NCBI RefSeq assembly: GCF_014699055.1
Contig: NZ_JACXAC010000001.1
Coordinates: forward strand, 248,001-312,000
Direction of reading: 5' to 3'
Length of the DNA stretch: 64,000 nucleotides
Origin: Hymenobacter armeniacus
Lineage (GTDB): Bacteria; Bacteroidota; Bacteroidia; Cytophagales; Hymenobacteraceae
The notes under the pieces were generated by a model that searched no databases, was not told where the DNA came from, and was given only the letters and a program-made list of their open reading frames with translations. Positions 1-8,420 of the stretch are shown here, piece by piece. How positions within the stretch are numbered: position 1 is the stretch's first letter; each line of letters starts with the position of its first letter. The translations under genes and the position numbers were made by a program.

Positions 1-292
1 GGTGGTGGGCGAAATGACGAGCATCGGCACGCTGCTGGCCTTCGTGATGGTGTGCCTGGGCGTGCTCATCATGCGCCGCACCAACCCCGACGCCCCACGC
101 TCGTTCCGCACGCCGTGGGTGCCGGTGGTGCCCATCCTGGGCATCGTGGTGTGCCTCGTGATGATGGCCTCCCTGCCCTGGGAAACGTGGCTGCGCCTCA
201 TTGTGTGGCTGGCGCTGGGCATGCTCATCTATTTCGGCTACGGCAAAAAGCACAGCAAGCTTCGCCTGGCGCAAACCGGCGCAACCAGGTAG
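1..292 (+). CDS. Amino-acid permease (APC superfamily), C-terminal end only
   Basis: The gene enters from outside the window; the reading frame is open from base 2 to the stop at 290-292. The visible 96 residues hold about three hydrophobic segments separated by a short basic loop with a proline-rich RTNPDAPRSFRTPWVP stretch, which is typical of the last helices of cationic amino-acid transporters of the YfnA/CAT type. The end is a short basic cytoplasmic tail. Family members import amino acids across the inner membrane using ion gradients. Substrate cannot be judged because the binding helices lie upstream. It converges with the stress-type gene at 355-822. Confidence 0.75.
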   Translation, partial: VVGEMTSIGTLLAFVMVCLGVLIMRRTNPDAPRSFRTPWVPVVPILGIVVCLVMMASLPWETWLRLIVWLALGMLIYFGYGKKHSKLRLAQTGATR

Positions 293-354
293 CGGCACAG
301 CCCGCGTCAATGCCAAAGCGTCAGGCAAATAACTCTGTTTGTCAGTTGCTTGCG

Positions 355-822
355 TTAGTGCGTCGTGAGGCCGTTGGCATCCAGCTCGGCATCGTCGCGC
401 ACGCGGCTGAGGCTGCCTTCCAGGTCCACCACATCGTCGGCGGAGTCGCTCGTCGGCGCGGCCACGGCTTGCTTGTACACGTCCACGGCACCGCACTGGT
501 CCAGCGCTTGGCGGGCGCGGTTCGCCTCCTCCTCGGTGGCGGCGTTCACAGTCACCACGGCGCTGTCGGCGCGGGCGGCGCTGATGTGGGCCTGGGCGTC
601 GGCGTTTTCGTTGCCGGCAAACAGGTTGGTGAAGAAGCGGATGAAGCCCGTGCCCAGGGGCTCGGCGGGCGGGTCCGTTTCGGGCGTCAGGTGCGCGGCC
701 CGCAGCGTGTCTTGGGTGGCCAGGTCCAAGGCAGAGCGTTGAAAGCCAGCGGCCAGCAATTGTTCAACGGCGCGTTGCGCTTCGGTAGCGGAGTGGAATA
801 AGCCTACGACGGTGCGAGCCAT
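355..822 (-). CDS. General stress protein 17M / YflT-like domain protein
   Basis: 155 residues, starting at the ATG at 822-820; a longer in-frame extension exists upstream but lacks domain similarity. Residues 1-30 (MARTVVGLFHSATEAQRAVE...) match the opening of the YflT or 17M-type stress domain, which begins with a TVVGLF-type strand followed by a helix beginning SATEAQRAVEQL. A second alpha-beta unit (AVVTVNAATEEEANRARQAL) follows at about residues 85-110, then an acidic tail. There is no signal peptide, so it is probably cytoplasmic. The biochemical role of this domain is not known. The family call rests on pattern recognition. Confidence 0.6.
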   Translation of the reverse strand: MARTVVGLFHSATEAQRAVEQLLAAGFQRSALDLATQDTLRAAHLTPETDPPAEPLGTGFIRFFTNLFAGNENADAQAHISAARADSAVVTVNAATEEEANRARQALDQCGAVDVYKQAVAAPTSDSADDVVDLEGSLSRVRDDAELDANGLTTH

Positions 823-1211
823 GGAGCAAGGGAATGGGTGAAGGAAAAAAACGGCCGGTGTTCGGCAAAGAATGCCGGTTTGGTTTCTTAACGGCAATGC
901 CTGGCCAAGGGATGAGGTCGCTGCCGCGTGCAGCTGATTTTCTTGGGCGGCCAGACGGAGGGCAACGGGCACGTTTGGGGTTTCTGCGATTGACTGGTTT
1001 TGAAGTGACCGTTGCAATTGCCTAAACAGTGTGCCCCACAAAGGAATACTGTATCAACTGCTTTAAATAGACGAGAAACATCGGCTTGGTGAGAGCCGTC
1101 GCTCACGGCCTAAACCGCGCCATTCGCTTGGCGTGGCTGGCGCCGGCCCCCCATTCATGCTATTTTGCACGACATTTGTCGCCTCGCTCATGCGGCACCC
1201 GTTTCGATTTT
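823..1211. other. Divergent intergenic region without a recognisable gene
   Basis: About 390 bases between the divergent stress-type gene and the GAF gene. No convincing coding frame, terminator or consensus TAnnTTTG box was found on either strand. The actual start of the GAF gene may lie inside it (a TTG at 1086 opens the same frame). Confidence 0.4.
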
Positions 1212-1937
1212 TTGGTTAAAATTTTGCAATACCCCGAACTCATTCCTTCCTACGAGCACCAGCGGCTAGCCGCTCTGCAGCCCTACCAAGTGTTGGGTAC
1301 GCCCGGGCAGGCGTTGTTCAACGACTTCGTGGGCGTGGTGGCAAAGCTTTTCGACATGCCCATTGCGCTGGTGAGCCTGGTGCGAGCCGCCGATGTGGTT
1401 TTCATCGGCAACACGGGCCTGCCCGAAGCGCTGGTGGTAGACCGCGAGGACAGCATGTGTTCCGTGGCCATCCTCAACGACGACATCTCTCAATTCCCGG
1501 ACATCGCCGCCGAGCCCTGCAATCTGGTCAACCCCTACGTGGCGCAACACCTGCAGCTGGGCTTCTACGCCGGCCAGGCCCTGCGGGCGCCCGATGGCAT
1601 GGCCGTGGGCACCCTGTGCGTCATTGACCGGCGCCCCCGGCAACTCTCGGCCATGGAGCAGGCGCTGTTGAAAGAACTGGCCCAGGTGGCCCAGGAGCTG
1701 CTGCGCCTGCAAGCCGCCCAGGCTGCCGACCCGGCGCTCACGCCGGCGCTTCGCGCCCGCATCGATGTGCCGCTGCAGCAGTCGCTCACCCGCCTCAACA
1801 CCCTGGCCGAGCTGCGCCAGTGGGAGCCTTCCGCCGACACCGAGGAGGCTCGCCGCTACAACGACTCGCGCCTGGAAGAAGCCCGCTACCTGGCCCTGAC
1901 CTTGTTTCGCGAGCTGCAGGCCGTGCCCAGGCCGTAG
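1212..1937 (+). CDS. GAF domain-containing protein
   Basis: About 241 residues from a proposed TTG at 1212. The frame stays open back to 1086 but has no in-frame ATG, so the start is uncertain; the chosen one gives an N-terminus like LVKILQYPELIP followed at once by the domain. A GAF fold is suggested by the pattern ...FNDFVGVVAKLFDMPIALVSLV..., then ...EDSMCSVAI..., ...LGFYAGQALRAPDGMAVGTLCVIDRRPR... and a closing helix, over roughly residues 20-165. This type of GAF protein is common in Bacteroidota and usually senses a small ligand or redox state, alone or with kinases. The C-terminal 60 residues are helical and unassigned. No output domain is fused, so its partner is unknown. Confidence 0.7.
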   Translation: MVKILQYPELIPSYEHQRLAALQPYQVLGTPGQALFNDFVGVVAKLFDMPIALVSLVRAADVVFIGNTGLPEALVVDREDSMCSVAILNDDISQFPDIAAEPCNLVNPYVAQHLQLGFYAGQALRAPDGMAVGTLCVIDRRPRQLSAMEQALLKELAQVAQELLRLQAAQAADPALTPALRARIDVPLQQSLTRLNTLAELRQWEPSADTEEARRYNDSRLEEARYLALTLFRELQAVPRP

Positions 1938-2011
1938 GGCCGCCGCCGCTGCTGCCCCCGGGCCCCACCGGCGGGCGGCCGACGCGGTGGCAAAACGACC
2001 TTTTTAACACG

Positions 2012-2019
2012 TATTTTTG
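2012..2019 (+). promoter_or_regulatory. Candidate -7 box for topB
   Basis: TATTTTTG fits the Bacteroidota -7 consensus TAnnTTTG and lies about 55 bases before the GTG start of topB, giving a leader of about 50 nt. Confidence 0.35.
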
Positions 2020-2074
2020 TTGATTCCCTACGCCGAAAAACCGTCGGCGCAGCTCCCAAATCAACCCGAATTCC

Positions 2075-4660
2075 GTGATAGTTTGCATTGCCGAAAAGCC
2101 CAGCGTCGCCCGTGAGATTGCCAACGTGCTGGGCGCCACCCGCCGCATGGACGGCTACATGGAAGGCAACGGCTACCAGGTGACCTGGACTTTCGGCCAC
2201 TTCTGCCAGCTCAAGGAGCCCGACGACTACCAGCCCGAATGGAAGCGCTGGAGCCTGCACAACCTGCCCATGATTCCGGACACGTTCGGCATCAAGCTCA
2301 TGCGGCGCGACGAGGGCGTGGTGAAGCAGTTTCACACCATCAAAAAGCTGGTGGACGAGGCCACCGAAGTCATCAACTGCGGCGACGCCGGGCAGGAAGG
2401 GGAGGTGATTCAGCGCTGGGTGCTGATGGAGGCCAAGTGCCGCAAGCCCGTGAAGCGCCTCTGGATTTCGTCGCTCACCGAAGAGGCCATCCGGCAGGGC
2501 TTCGCCAACCTGCGCGAGGCCAAGGAGTTCGACTCGCTGTACCAGGCCGGCAAGAGCCGCGCCGTGGGCGACTGGCTGCTGGGCCTGAACGCCACGCGCC
2601 TCTTCACGCTCAAATACACCACCTACCAAGACAAGCAGTTGCTGAGCATCGGGCGGGTACAAACGCCCACGCTGGCGTTGCTGGTGGAGCGCTGGCACGA
2701 AATCCAGAATTTCAAACCCGAGCCGTATTGGGTGCTGAAGACCGAATACCGGGGCACGCTCTTCAGCCACATGGCCGCGCCCGACAAGGCCAAGGACGCC
2801 GACGCCGCCCCCGATACCAAGAGCCGCCTGCGCGCCCTGGGCTATTTCGTGACCGAGGAAGAAGCCCGCGAAGCCCTGGAAGCCGTGCGGCCCGCCCCGC
2901 TGCGCGTGACCGATGTGGAGATTAAGAAAGGCCGCGAGTCGCCGCCGCGCCTCTTCGACCTGACCTCGCTGCAGGTGCAGTGCAACAACCAGTTGGGCCT
3001 TTCGGCCGAAGACACGCTGAAGATTGTGCAGGGCCTCTACGAGAAGAAGGCCGTGAGCTACCCACGCGTCGATACCACGTTTTTGCCCGACGACCAGTAC
3101 GCCAAAATCCCCGGCATTCTGCGCGGCATTGGCTACGAGAGCCTGACGGGCCCGCTGCTGGCCGCCAAGATTCCGAAGACGCCCAAAGTCTTCAACAACA
3201 ACAAAGTGACCGACCACCACGCCATCATCCCGACCGGTGCGGCCGGTCCCGGGGGCGGCATGGAAACCAGCGTCTACGACATCATTGCGCGCCGCTTCAT
3301 TGCCGCCTTCTACCCCGATTGCGAGGTGAGCAACACCACCGTGCTGGCCGAAGCCGCCGAGCGCCCCTTCCGCGTGCGCGGCCGCCAGATTCTGAGCCCC
3401 GGCTGGCGCGTGGTGTACGGCGACCCCACCCAGCAAGCCGCGCCCAAGCCCGCGCCCGCCCCGGGAGCCGCCGGCGCGGCGGCCGAAGCCGATGACGACG
3501 CCGTGAGTACGGTGCTGCCCAACTTCGTGAAGGGCGAAAGCGGCCCCCACGACCCGCGCCTGGAAAGCAAGATGACCCAGCCGCCCAAGGATTACACCGA
3601 GGCCACGCTGCTGCGCGGCATGGAGACGGCCGGCCGCAACATCGACGACGAGGAGCTGCGCCAGGCTATGAAGGAAAACGGCATCGGCCGCCCCAGCACC
3701 CGCGCCGCCATTATTGAAACGCTGTTCAAGCGCAACTACATCCGGCGCGAGAAAAAGCGCATTGTGCCCACGCCGACCGGCGTGGAGTTGATTGGCCTGA
3801 TTCGCAACCCTACGCTGAAATCGGCGGAGCTCACCGGCCAGTGGGAGCACAAGCTGCGCCAGATTGAGCGCGGCGAGCTGTCGTCGGAAGGCTTTTTGGG
3901 CGAGCTGTCGGGGCTGGTGCGCGAGATGGTGGCCGAAGTGAAAAACGACGGCCGCGGCCGCATGGTGACCTCCGGCAGCGCCGAGCTGGCCGTGCAGGCG
4001 GCCCAGAACGGCGGCGCCGTGGCCAGTGGCAAAGTGCCCGCCGGCATGACCGGCGGCCGCCCCGCCAAGCCCGGCGGCCCGGCCACGCTGCCCGGCGCCA
4101 ACGGCCTCGGCTACTGCCCGGCCTGCAAAACCGGCCACGTGGTGCGCGGCAAAACTGCTTTCGGCTGCGTGCGCTTCCGCGAAGGCTGCACCTTTCGGCT
4201 GCCCATTGAGGTGCATGGCAAAAAGCTGAGCGACCCGCAGGTGAAAGCCCTGTTGGCCAAAGGCCGCACGCCCGTGATGAAAGGCTTTGTGGGCGCCGAA
4301 GGCCAGAAGTTCGACGCCGCCATCGGGCTCGATACCAGCTTCCAGCCCATGCTGCTGCAGGTGGCCGAAGCCAAGCCCGGTACCGCTCCTGACTCAGGCC
4401 TGATTCCGTGCCCCGTGTGCAAGCTGGGCACCATGCTCAAGGGCAAGGCGGCCTACGGGTGCTCGCGCTTCCGCGAAGACTGCCAGTTCCGCGTGGCGTT
4501 TGAGTGGGGCGGCAAGCAGCTCACCGAAACCCAACTGAAGCAGCTGCTGCGCAAGGGCGAAACCAGCGTCATCAAAGGCTTCGTTTCCAGCAAAACCGGC
4601 AAGAAGTACGACGCCGCGCTGAAGGTAGAAGACGGGCGCGTGGTGCCGGTGTTTGGGTAA
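2075..4660 (+). CDS. topB: DNA topoisomerase III (type IA)
   Basis: 861 residues from a GTG start, since the frame begins directly with the Toprim strand (IVCIAEKPSVAREIA). Type IA enzymes cut one DNA strand through a 5'-phosphotyrosine link and pass another strand, relaxing negative supercoils and resolving recombination intermediates. The catalytic tyrosine is Y329 in SYPRVDT, close to the position in E. coli TopB. GDAGQEGE is the acidic Toprim motif. After the core there are two tandem four-Cys zinc-ribbon-like repeats, starting at C681 (CPACKTGH...) and C779 (CPVCKLGT...), each followed by a K-x-L-x-x-x-Q-x-K-x-L-L-x-K-G unit. An Ala/Pro-rich insert at about residues 450-475 is a likely linker. 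It is monocistronic and convergent with the next gene. Confidence 0.95.
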   Translation: MIVCIAEKPSVAREIANVLGATRRMDGYMEGNGYQVTWTFGHFCQLKEPDDYQPEWKRWSLHNLPMIPDTFGIKLMRRDEGVVKQFHTIKKLVDEATEVINCGDAGQEGEVIQRWVLMEAKCRKPVKRLWISSLTEEAIRQGFANLREAKEFDSLYQAGKSRAVGDWLLGLNATRLFTLKYTTYQDKQLLSIGRVQTPTLALLVERWHEIQNFKPEPYWVLKTEYRGTLFSHMAAPDKAKDADAAPDTKSRLRALGYFVTEEEAREALEAVRPAPLRVTDVEIKKGRESPPRLFDLTSLQVQCNNQLGLSAEDTLKIVQGLYEKKAVSYPRVDTTFLPDDQYAKIPGILRGIGYESLTGPLLAAKIPKTPKVFNNNKVTDHHAIIPTGAAGPGGGMETSVYDIIARRFIAAFYPDCEVSNTTVLAEAAERPFRVRGRQILSPGWRVVYGDPTQQAAPKPAPAPGAAGAAAEADDDAVSTVLPNFVKGESGPHDPRLESKMTQPPKDYTEATLLRGMETAGRNIDDEELRQAMKENGIGRPSTRAAIIETLFKRNYIRREKKRIVPTPTGVELIGLIRNPTLKSAELTGQWEHKLRQIERGELSSEGFLGELSGLVREMVAEVKNDGRGRMVTSGSAELAVQAAQNGGAVASGKVPAGMTGGRPAKPGGPATLPGANGLGYCPACKTGHVVRGKTAFGCVRFREGCTFRLPIEVHGKKLSDPQVKALLAKGRTPVMKGFVGAEGQKFDAAIGLDTSFQPMLLQVAEAKPGTAPDSGLIPCPVCKLGTMLKGKAAYGCSRFREDCQFRVAFEWGGKQLTETQLKQLLRKGETSVIKGFVSSKTGKKYDAALKVEDGRVVPVFG

Positions 4661-4674
4661 GCGGCGGGGGTACA

Positions 4675-5607
4675 TCAGGGTTGCGTCTGCGTTTTTAGCG
4701 GTATCTGGTAGTGCATCAGAATGCTTAGCTGGTAGTGCTGTTTGAAATTGGACGCCGCGTAGGGTTCGACCTGTAAGCCAGTGTGGCCTAGTGGAATATT
4801 GGCGCTGAGAAAACCCATGCCGTAGCGTGGCTCGTGTCGGGCCACCGCCAGGCCGACGAGCAGAAACCGGGCGTCATCGGCGCCCAGACCGCTGCCCAGG
4901 CTGAAGCGGGTGGTGTGGTTGCCCAGCGCCAATTGGCCCAACCCCGAATCAAACTGGGCAAACAAAACGCGCCGGACGCCAACCCACAGCTGGGCATCCG
5001 GCGCCAGCCACTCATTGTCGAGCGACGAATCGGCCAACACGGTGGCCGTGTAGCGCAGCTGGCCTAGGTGCAGACCCACGCGGTAGCCCACCGCCCACTT
5101 TTTCCGGCCGAAGCGCCCGGTCAGGTAGGGGTTGAAATCGTAGAGCCGGTTGCGGGTGCTGGCAGTGGTTGAATTGGCATCGAACGGCGCCTCAGGGGCC
5201 AAAGGCCGGAAGCCAACCTGTTGCTGACCAACCCGAATGCCTAGGCCGACGGTTTGCAGGCCCTGCGCCGACCAGGGCCGGAGTTGGTAGGCCACGCTAC
5301 CACCGGCCAGCGCGTAGCGGTGGTAATACCCCACACGCCGAACCGAGTAGTTATTGCCGCAAAAAGTACACAGGAAGCTACTGCTGGTGCTCTCGTGAGT
5401 CACATCGTCCTGGTACTGGCCCTGCGTCGCTTCTATTGACATTACCAGTGAACGAGACTGCCCCATCGCCGGCGTTTCGGGCACGAGCGTCCACAGCATG
5501 AGCGTGGCCGCAATTGGAACGAATCGGGCGGAGCTGCCAACGATGAATGCGCGCAACCAATGGCCCAGCGAAGCGAGTCGAAGCGAAAGCAGGTCTGTGT
5601 CAATCAT
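4675..5607 (-). CDS. Predicted exported beta-rich protein, possibly outer membrane
   Basis: 310 residues from the ATG at 5607. The first 50 residues hold a hydrophobic stretch ending near ETPAMGQSRS, consistent with a signal peptide after a longer than usual N-region. The rest alternates short beta strands with Gly/Tyr/Arg-rich turns (for example GYRVGLHLGQLRYTATVLAD), as in small outer-membrane barrels of Bacteroidota. A close Cys pair (CTFC) lies at about residues 80-83, unusual for a barrel. I do not recognise a named family. It converges with topB, whose stop is only 14 bases away. Confidence 0.5.
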   Translation of the reverse strand: MIDTDLLSLRLASLGHWLRAFIVGSSARFVPIAATLMLWTLVPETPAMGQSRSLVMSIEATQGQYQDDVTHESTSSSFLCTFCGNNYSVRRVGYYHRYALAGGSVAYQLRPWSAQGLQTVGLGIRVGQQQVGFRPLAPEAPFDANSTTASTRNRLYDFNPYLTGRFGRKKWAVGYRVGLHLGQLRYTATVLADSSLDNEWLAPDAQLWVGVRRVLFAQFDSGLGQLALGNHTTRFSLGSGLGADDARFLLVGLAVARHEPRYGMGFLSANIPLGHTGLQVEPYAASNFKQHYQLSILMHYQIPLKTQTQP

Positions 5608-5762
5608 CTTGAAAGGCGTTTGGTGTTAATGCGAGCGAACGGCCAATCCGATAATCCGTTTTCAAACCAAACCTATCTGTTCGGCCCGGGAGAAGGCAAC
5701 TCAATTTCTCTGGCTATAAGACTTTTCCATGCGTTTTTTGCAGATTTAAGTAGTTGGCAGCC

Positions 5763-5790
5763 AAAAGAATAGCCTCTTGCTTATTAGGCT
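5763..5790 (-). terminator. Probable intrinsic terminator of the SDR gene
   Basis: On the minus strand AGCCT and AGGCT form a short stem around a 10-nt loop, followed by ATTCTTTT. It lies just downstream of the SDR stop at 5809. The stem is only 5 bp, so support is moderate. Confidence 0.4.
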
Positions 5791-5808
5791 TTGCAGGTCA
5801 ATGAGTTT

Positions 5809-7311
5809 TCATGGCTCAACAAGCTGTGGCTGGGCTGCTGGCTCTGGCGCATTGTCCCTGTACCGCACGATGTTCCGCGCCATGCCCTTGAAAATGATGC
5901 CGTGGAAGGGCAGCACCGAGTACCAGTACAGGCGCCCGGCCAGGCCGCGCGGCCGGTAAGCGGCCAGCTGCTCTAGGGCATGGGTGCCGTCTTCCTGGTC
6001 AATTATTCTAAACTGCAGCCAGGCCTCGCCGGGCAGCTTCATCTCGGCGTAGAGCAGCAGGCGGCGGCTGGCTTTGTCGGCCACCAGCACGCGCCAGAAG
6101 TCGAGCGGGTCGCCGGCGCGCAGGCGCGAGGGCGAGCGGCGGCCCCGGCGCAGGCCCGGGCCGCCCACGGCCTTGTCCATCAGGCCCCGAATCTGCCAGA
6201 GCCAGTCGGTTTTGTACCAGCCCCGGTCGCCGCCAATGCGCCAGATGTTGTCGAGCACCTCACCCACGGGCCGCGTGAAAGGCACAAACTGGCGGTCGAA
6301 GAACATGCCGTTTTTCGGGATTTGAATGGCGTCCATGTAGTTCTGGCGCATGGTGCCCGAGCTGATGGCGTCGCTCCAGGAGCTCACCACCTCGTTTTGC
6401 TCGATGCGCTGGAAGGCCAGGGCCAGGGCGGCCCGGTAGCTCATGCACTCGTGCGGAACCACGGCGCCGATGCCCTTGGTCGGGTCGCACACGGTGTCGT
6501 TTTTGAGGCTTTCGACCAGGCTTTGGGCCAGCGAAAACGTGGTGCTCGTGACCAGGTACAGCCACCACGACGACAGCCGGGGCGTGAGCACGGGCACGGT
6601 CACTATCCAGCGCCGGTAGCCGCGCTCGGCGGCCAGGCCCAGCAGCATGTCGCGGTAGGCCAACACGTCGGGCCCGCCCACGTCGAAGGCCCGCCCGAAG
6701 CAGGCCGGGTTGTCGAGCACCGCCGTGAGGTAAAACATGATGTCGCGCACCCCAATGGGCTGGCAGCGCGAATTCAGCCAGCGCGGCGTCACCATCACGG
6801 GCAGCTTCTCCACCAGGTCGCGAATGATTTCGAACGACGCCGAGCCCGAGCCGATGATGATGCTGGCGCGCAGCACGGTGAGCTGCGCATTTTCGGCTTT
6901 GGCCAGCACCTTCTCCACCGCAAAGCGCGAGCGCAGATGCACGCTCAGGCCGTGGTCGTTGGCGATGCCCGAAAGGTAAATGACCTGCCGGGCGGCGGTG
7001 GTATTGAGCAGCTGCGTGAAATTGTGCGCCGACTGCTGCTCCAGCTGGAAGAAATTTTCGCTGCCGCCGCTCATGGAGTGCACCAGGTAATAGGCGGCGT
7101 CGATGTCGGTGGGCACGTCGGCCAGGGTGTCGGGCTTCAGCAGGTCGCCCTGCGCCACCGTCACGCGGGCCTGCAGCGCTTCGGGCAGGAGGTCGGCCAG
7201 CGAGAAGCGGCGGGCGTCGCGCACCAGGCACACCACGTCGTGGTCGGCGGCCAGCAGCGGCAGCAGGCGCTGGCCAATGTAGCCGGTGGCCCCGGTGAGC
7301 AGGATTTTCAT
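5809..7311 (-). CDS. Extended SDR oxidoreductase with C-terminal DUF2867-like domain
   Basis: 500 residues from the ATG at 7311, which places the nucleotide-binding motif GATGYIG right after the first strand (MKILLTGATGYIG). Residues 1 to about 300 form an atypical Rossmann domain of the NAD-dependent epimerase/NmrA type. The active-site region is not the usual YxxxK, so catalysis is uncertain. Residues of about 330-490 match the DUF2867 pattern (DFWRVLVADKASRRLLLYAEMK and later GRLYWYSVLPFHGIIF), a START/SRPBCC-like fold. The two-domain layout is widespread in bacteria and of unknown substrate; quinone or lipid-like ligands have been suggested for relatives. The gene is monocistronic, with its own terminator downstream. 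Confidence 0.8.
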   Translation of the reverse strand: MKILLTGATGYIGQRLLPLLAADHDVVCLVRDARRFSLADLLPEALQARVTVAQGDLLKPDTLADVPTDIDAAYYLVHSMSGGSENFFQLEQQSAHNFTQLLNTTAARQVIYLSGIANDHGLSVHLRSRFAVEKVLAKAENAQLTVLRASIIIGSGSASFEIIRDLVEKLPVMVTPRWLNSRCQPIGVRDIMFYLTAVLDNPACFGRAFDVGGPDVLAYRDMLLGLAAERGYRRWIVTVPVLTPRLSSWWLYLVTSTTFSLAQSLVESLKNDTVCDPTKGIGAVVPHECMSYRAALALAFQRIEQNEVVSSWSDAISSGTMRQNYMDAIQIPKNGMFFDRQFVPFTRPVGEVLDNIWRIGGDRGWYKTDWLWQIRGLMDKAVGGPGLRRGRRSPSRLRAGDPLDFWRVLVADKASRRLLLYAEMKLPGEAWLQFRIIDQEDGTHALEQLAAYRPRGLAGRLYWYSVLPFHGIIFKGMARNIVRYRDNAPEPAAQPQLVEP

Positions 7312-7316
7312 AAGGC

Positions 7317-7352
7317 GAAGGGCAAGCGGAGTGAGAAGGGCAAGCGGAGTGA
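7317..7352. repeat. Perfect tandem duplication of 18 bp
   Basis: GAAGGGCAAGCGGAGTGA occurs twice head to tail, directly upstream of the SDR start at 7311. It is in the 5' leader or promoter of that gene. Confidence 0.85.
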
Positions 7353-7478
7353 AATGCAGCAAGCGGGGGCACAGGCCCAACCAACCATGCTTTTAGCTGA
7401 ACGGCAGAAAGGCCAGCTTGTTCGGCGCAGCCCCTGGCGGCGACGGGAGCAACCCCTGCATCCTCAGTACTTAATCGG

Positions 7479-7486
7479 CATCTTTG
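7479..7486 (+). promoter_or_regulatory. -7 box next to the DUF2911 start
   Basis: CATCTTTG (one mismatch to TAnnTTTG) ends 5 bases before the ATG at 7492, predicting an almost leaderless transcript. Confidence 0.45.
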
Positions 7487-7491
7487 CGCGC

Positions 7492-8349
7492 ATGAAACAC
7501 TTCGCCGCATTCCTCGCCACGGCCCTGCTGCTGGCCACGGCCGCCCAGGCCCAGACCAAGCTCACGGCCCCGCCCCTGAGCCCCACTACGCGCATTCACC
7601 AAAACTTTTCCACCTCCTACATCGACCTCGCGTACTCGCGGCCGTCGCTGCGGGGGCGTACGGCCTTTGGCAGCCTTGTGCCCTTCGGCACGGTGTGGCG
7701 CACGGGGGCCAACACCATCACCAAAGTGCGCTTCGGCGAAGAAGTGAAAATCAACGGGCAAGCGGTGCCCGCCGGCGCCTACGCCCTGCTCACCATCCCC
7801 GACGCCAAGGAATGGACTTTCATCCTGAACCGCGACACCGCCCAGTGGGGCAGCTACGAGTACAAGCCGGCCCTCGACGTGCTGCGCGTGAAAGCCAAGC
7901 CCACCAAGCTGGCCGCGGCCGTCGAAACCATGTCCCTAACCGTGGAAAACCTGCGCCCCAACGCCGCCGACCTGGTGGTGAGCTGGGACCGCACCCAAGT
8001 GGCCCTGCCCATCACCGCCGACCCCGACCGCATGGTGATGGCCCAGATTGAGCAGGCCATGAAGAGCGAAAAGAAGCCCTACATCACCGCCGCTCAGTAT
8101 TATTACAACACCGGCAAAGACCTCACGCCCGCCATCGGCTGGGTCGATGAGGCCATCAAGGCCAGCCCCAGCTACTACGGCTACTACTGGAAAGCCAAGC
8201 TGCTGCAGAAGCAGGGCAAAAACAAAGAAGCCATCGAAGCCGCCAATAAGTCGTTAGAATTGGTGAAGTCTGACAAAAACGAAGTGTCCAAGGCCGAATA
8301 CACGCGCCTCAACCAAGAGGTGCTGGCCGCCGCTGGTGCCAAGAAATAG
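7492..8349 (+). CDS. Exported DUF2911 protein with TPR-like tail
   Basis: 285 residues. Residues 1-20 are a Sec signal peptide (MKHFAAFLATALLLATAAQAQ). Residues of about 25-165 fit DUF2911: the conserved IDLAYSRPSLRGR, LVPFGTVWRTGANT, PAGAYALLTIPDAKEWTFILN and VSWD pieces are all visible. The last ~90 residues are helical with repeat-like YYYNTGKDLTPAIGWVDEAIKA and YYGYYWKAKLLQKQGKNKEAIEAANKSL, resembling two TPR units. The combination is common in Bacteroidota and predicted periplasmic. Function is unknown. The start is supported by a -7 box 5 bases upstream and by the signal peptide, and a strong terminator follows. Confidence 0.85.
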   Translation: MKHFAAFLATALLLATAAQAQTKLTAPPLSPTTRIHQNFSTSYIDLAYSRPSLRGRTAFGSLVPFGTVWRTGANTITKVRFGEEVKINGQAVPAGAYALLTIPDAKEWTFILNRDTAQWGSYEYKPALDVLRVKAKPTKLAAAVETMSLTVENLRPNAADLVVSWDRTQVALPITADPDRMVMAQIEQAMKSEKKPYITAAQYYYNTGKDLTPAIGWVDEAIKASPSYYGYYWKAKLLQKQGKNKEAIEAANKSLELVKSDKNEVSKAEYTRLNQEVLAAAGAKK

Positions 8350-8364
8350 CTCGTGTCACTACAC

Positions 8365-8400
8365 AAAAAAGCCTCGCCAAAAGATTGGCGGGGCTTTTTT
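8365..8400. terminator. Bidirectional intrinsic terminator
   Basis: A stem built from AAAAAAGCC(T)CGCCAA and TTGGCG(G)GGCTTTTTT with a short loop. It has a T-run on both strands and separates the convergent DUF2911 and T9SS-cargo genes. Confidence 0.85.
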
Positions 8401-8420
8401 GTGCGTTTCCCAGTCGAGCA

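Noticed and set aside
1886..4216. Long open frame on the strand opposite topB
   Set aside because: High-GC codon bias leaves the antisense frame open; its translation is His/Ala/Gly-rich without domain sense, while topB is unmistakable. The same applies to long frames opposite the M1 peptidase (41975-44540), the TolC/HlyD genes and the AddB-like gene.
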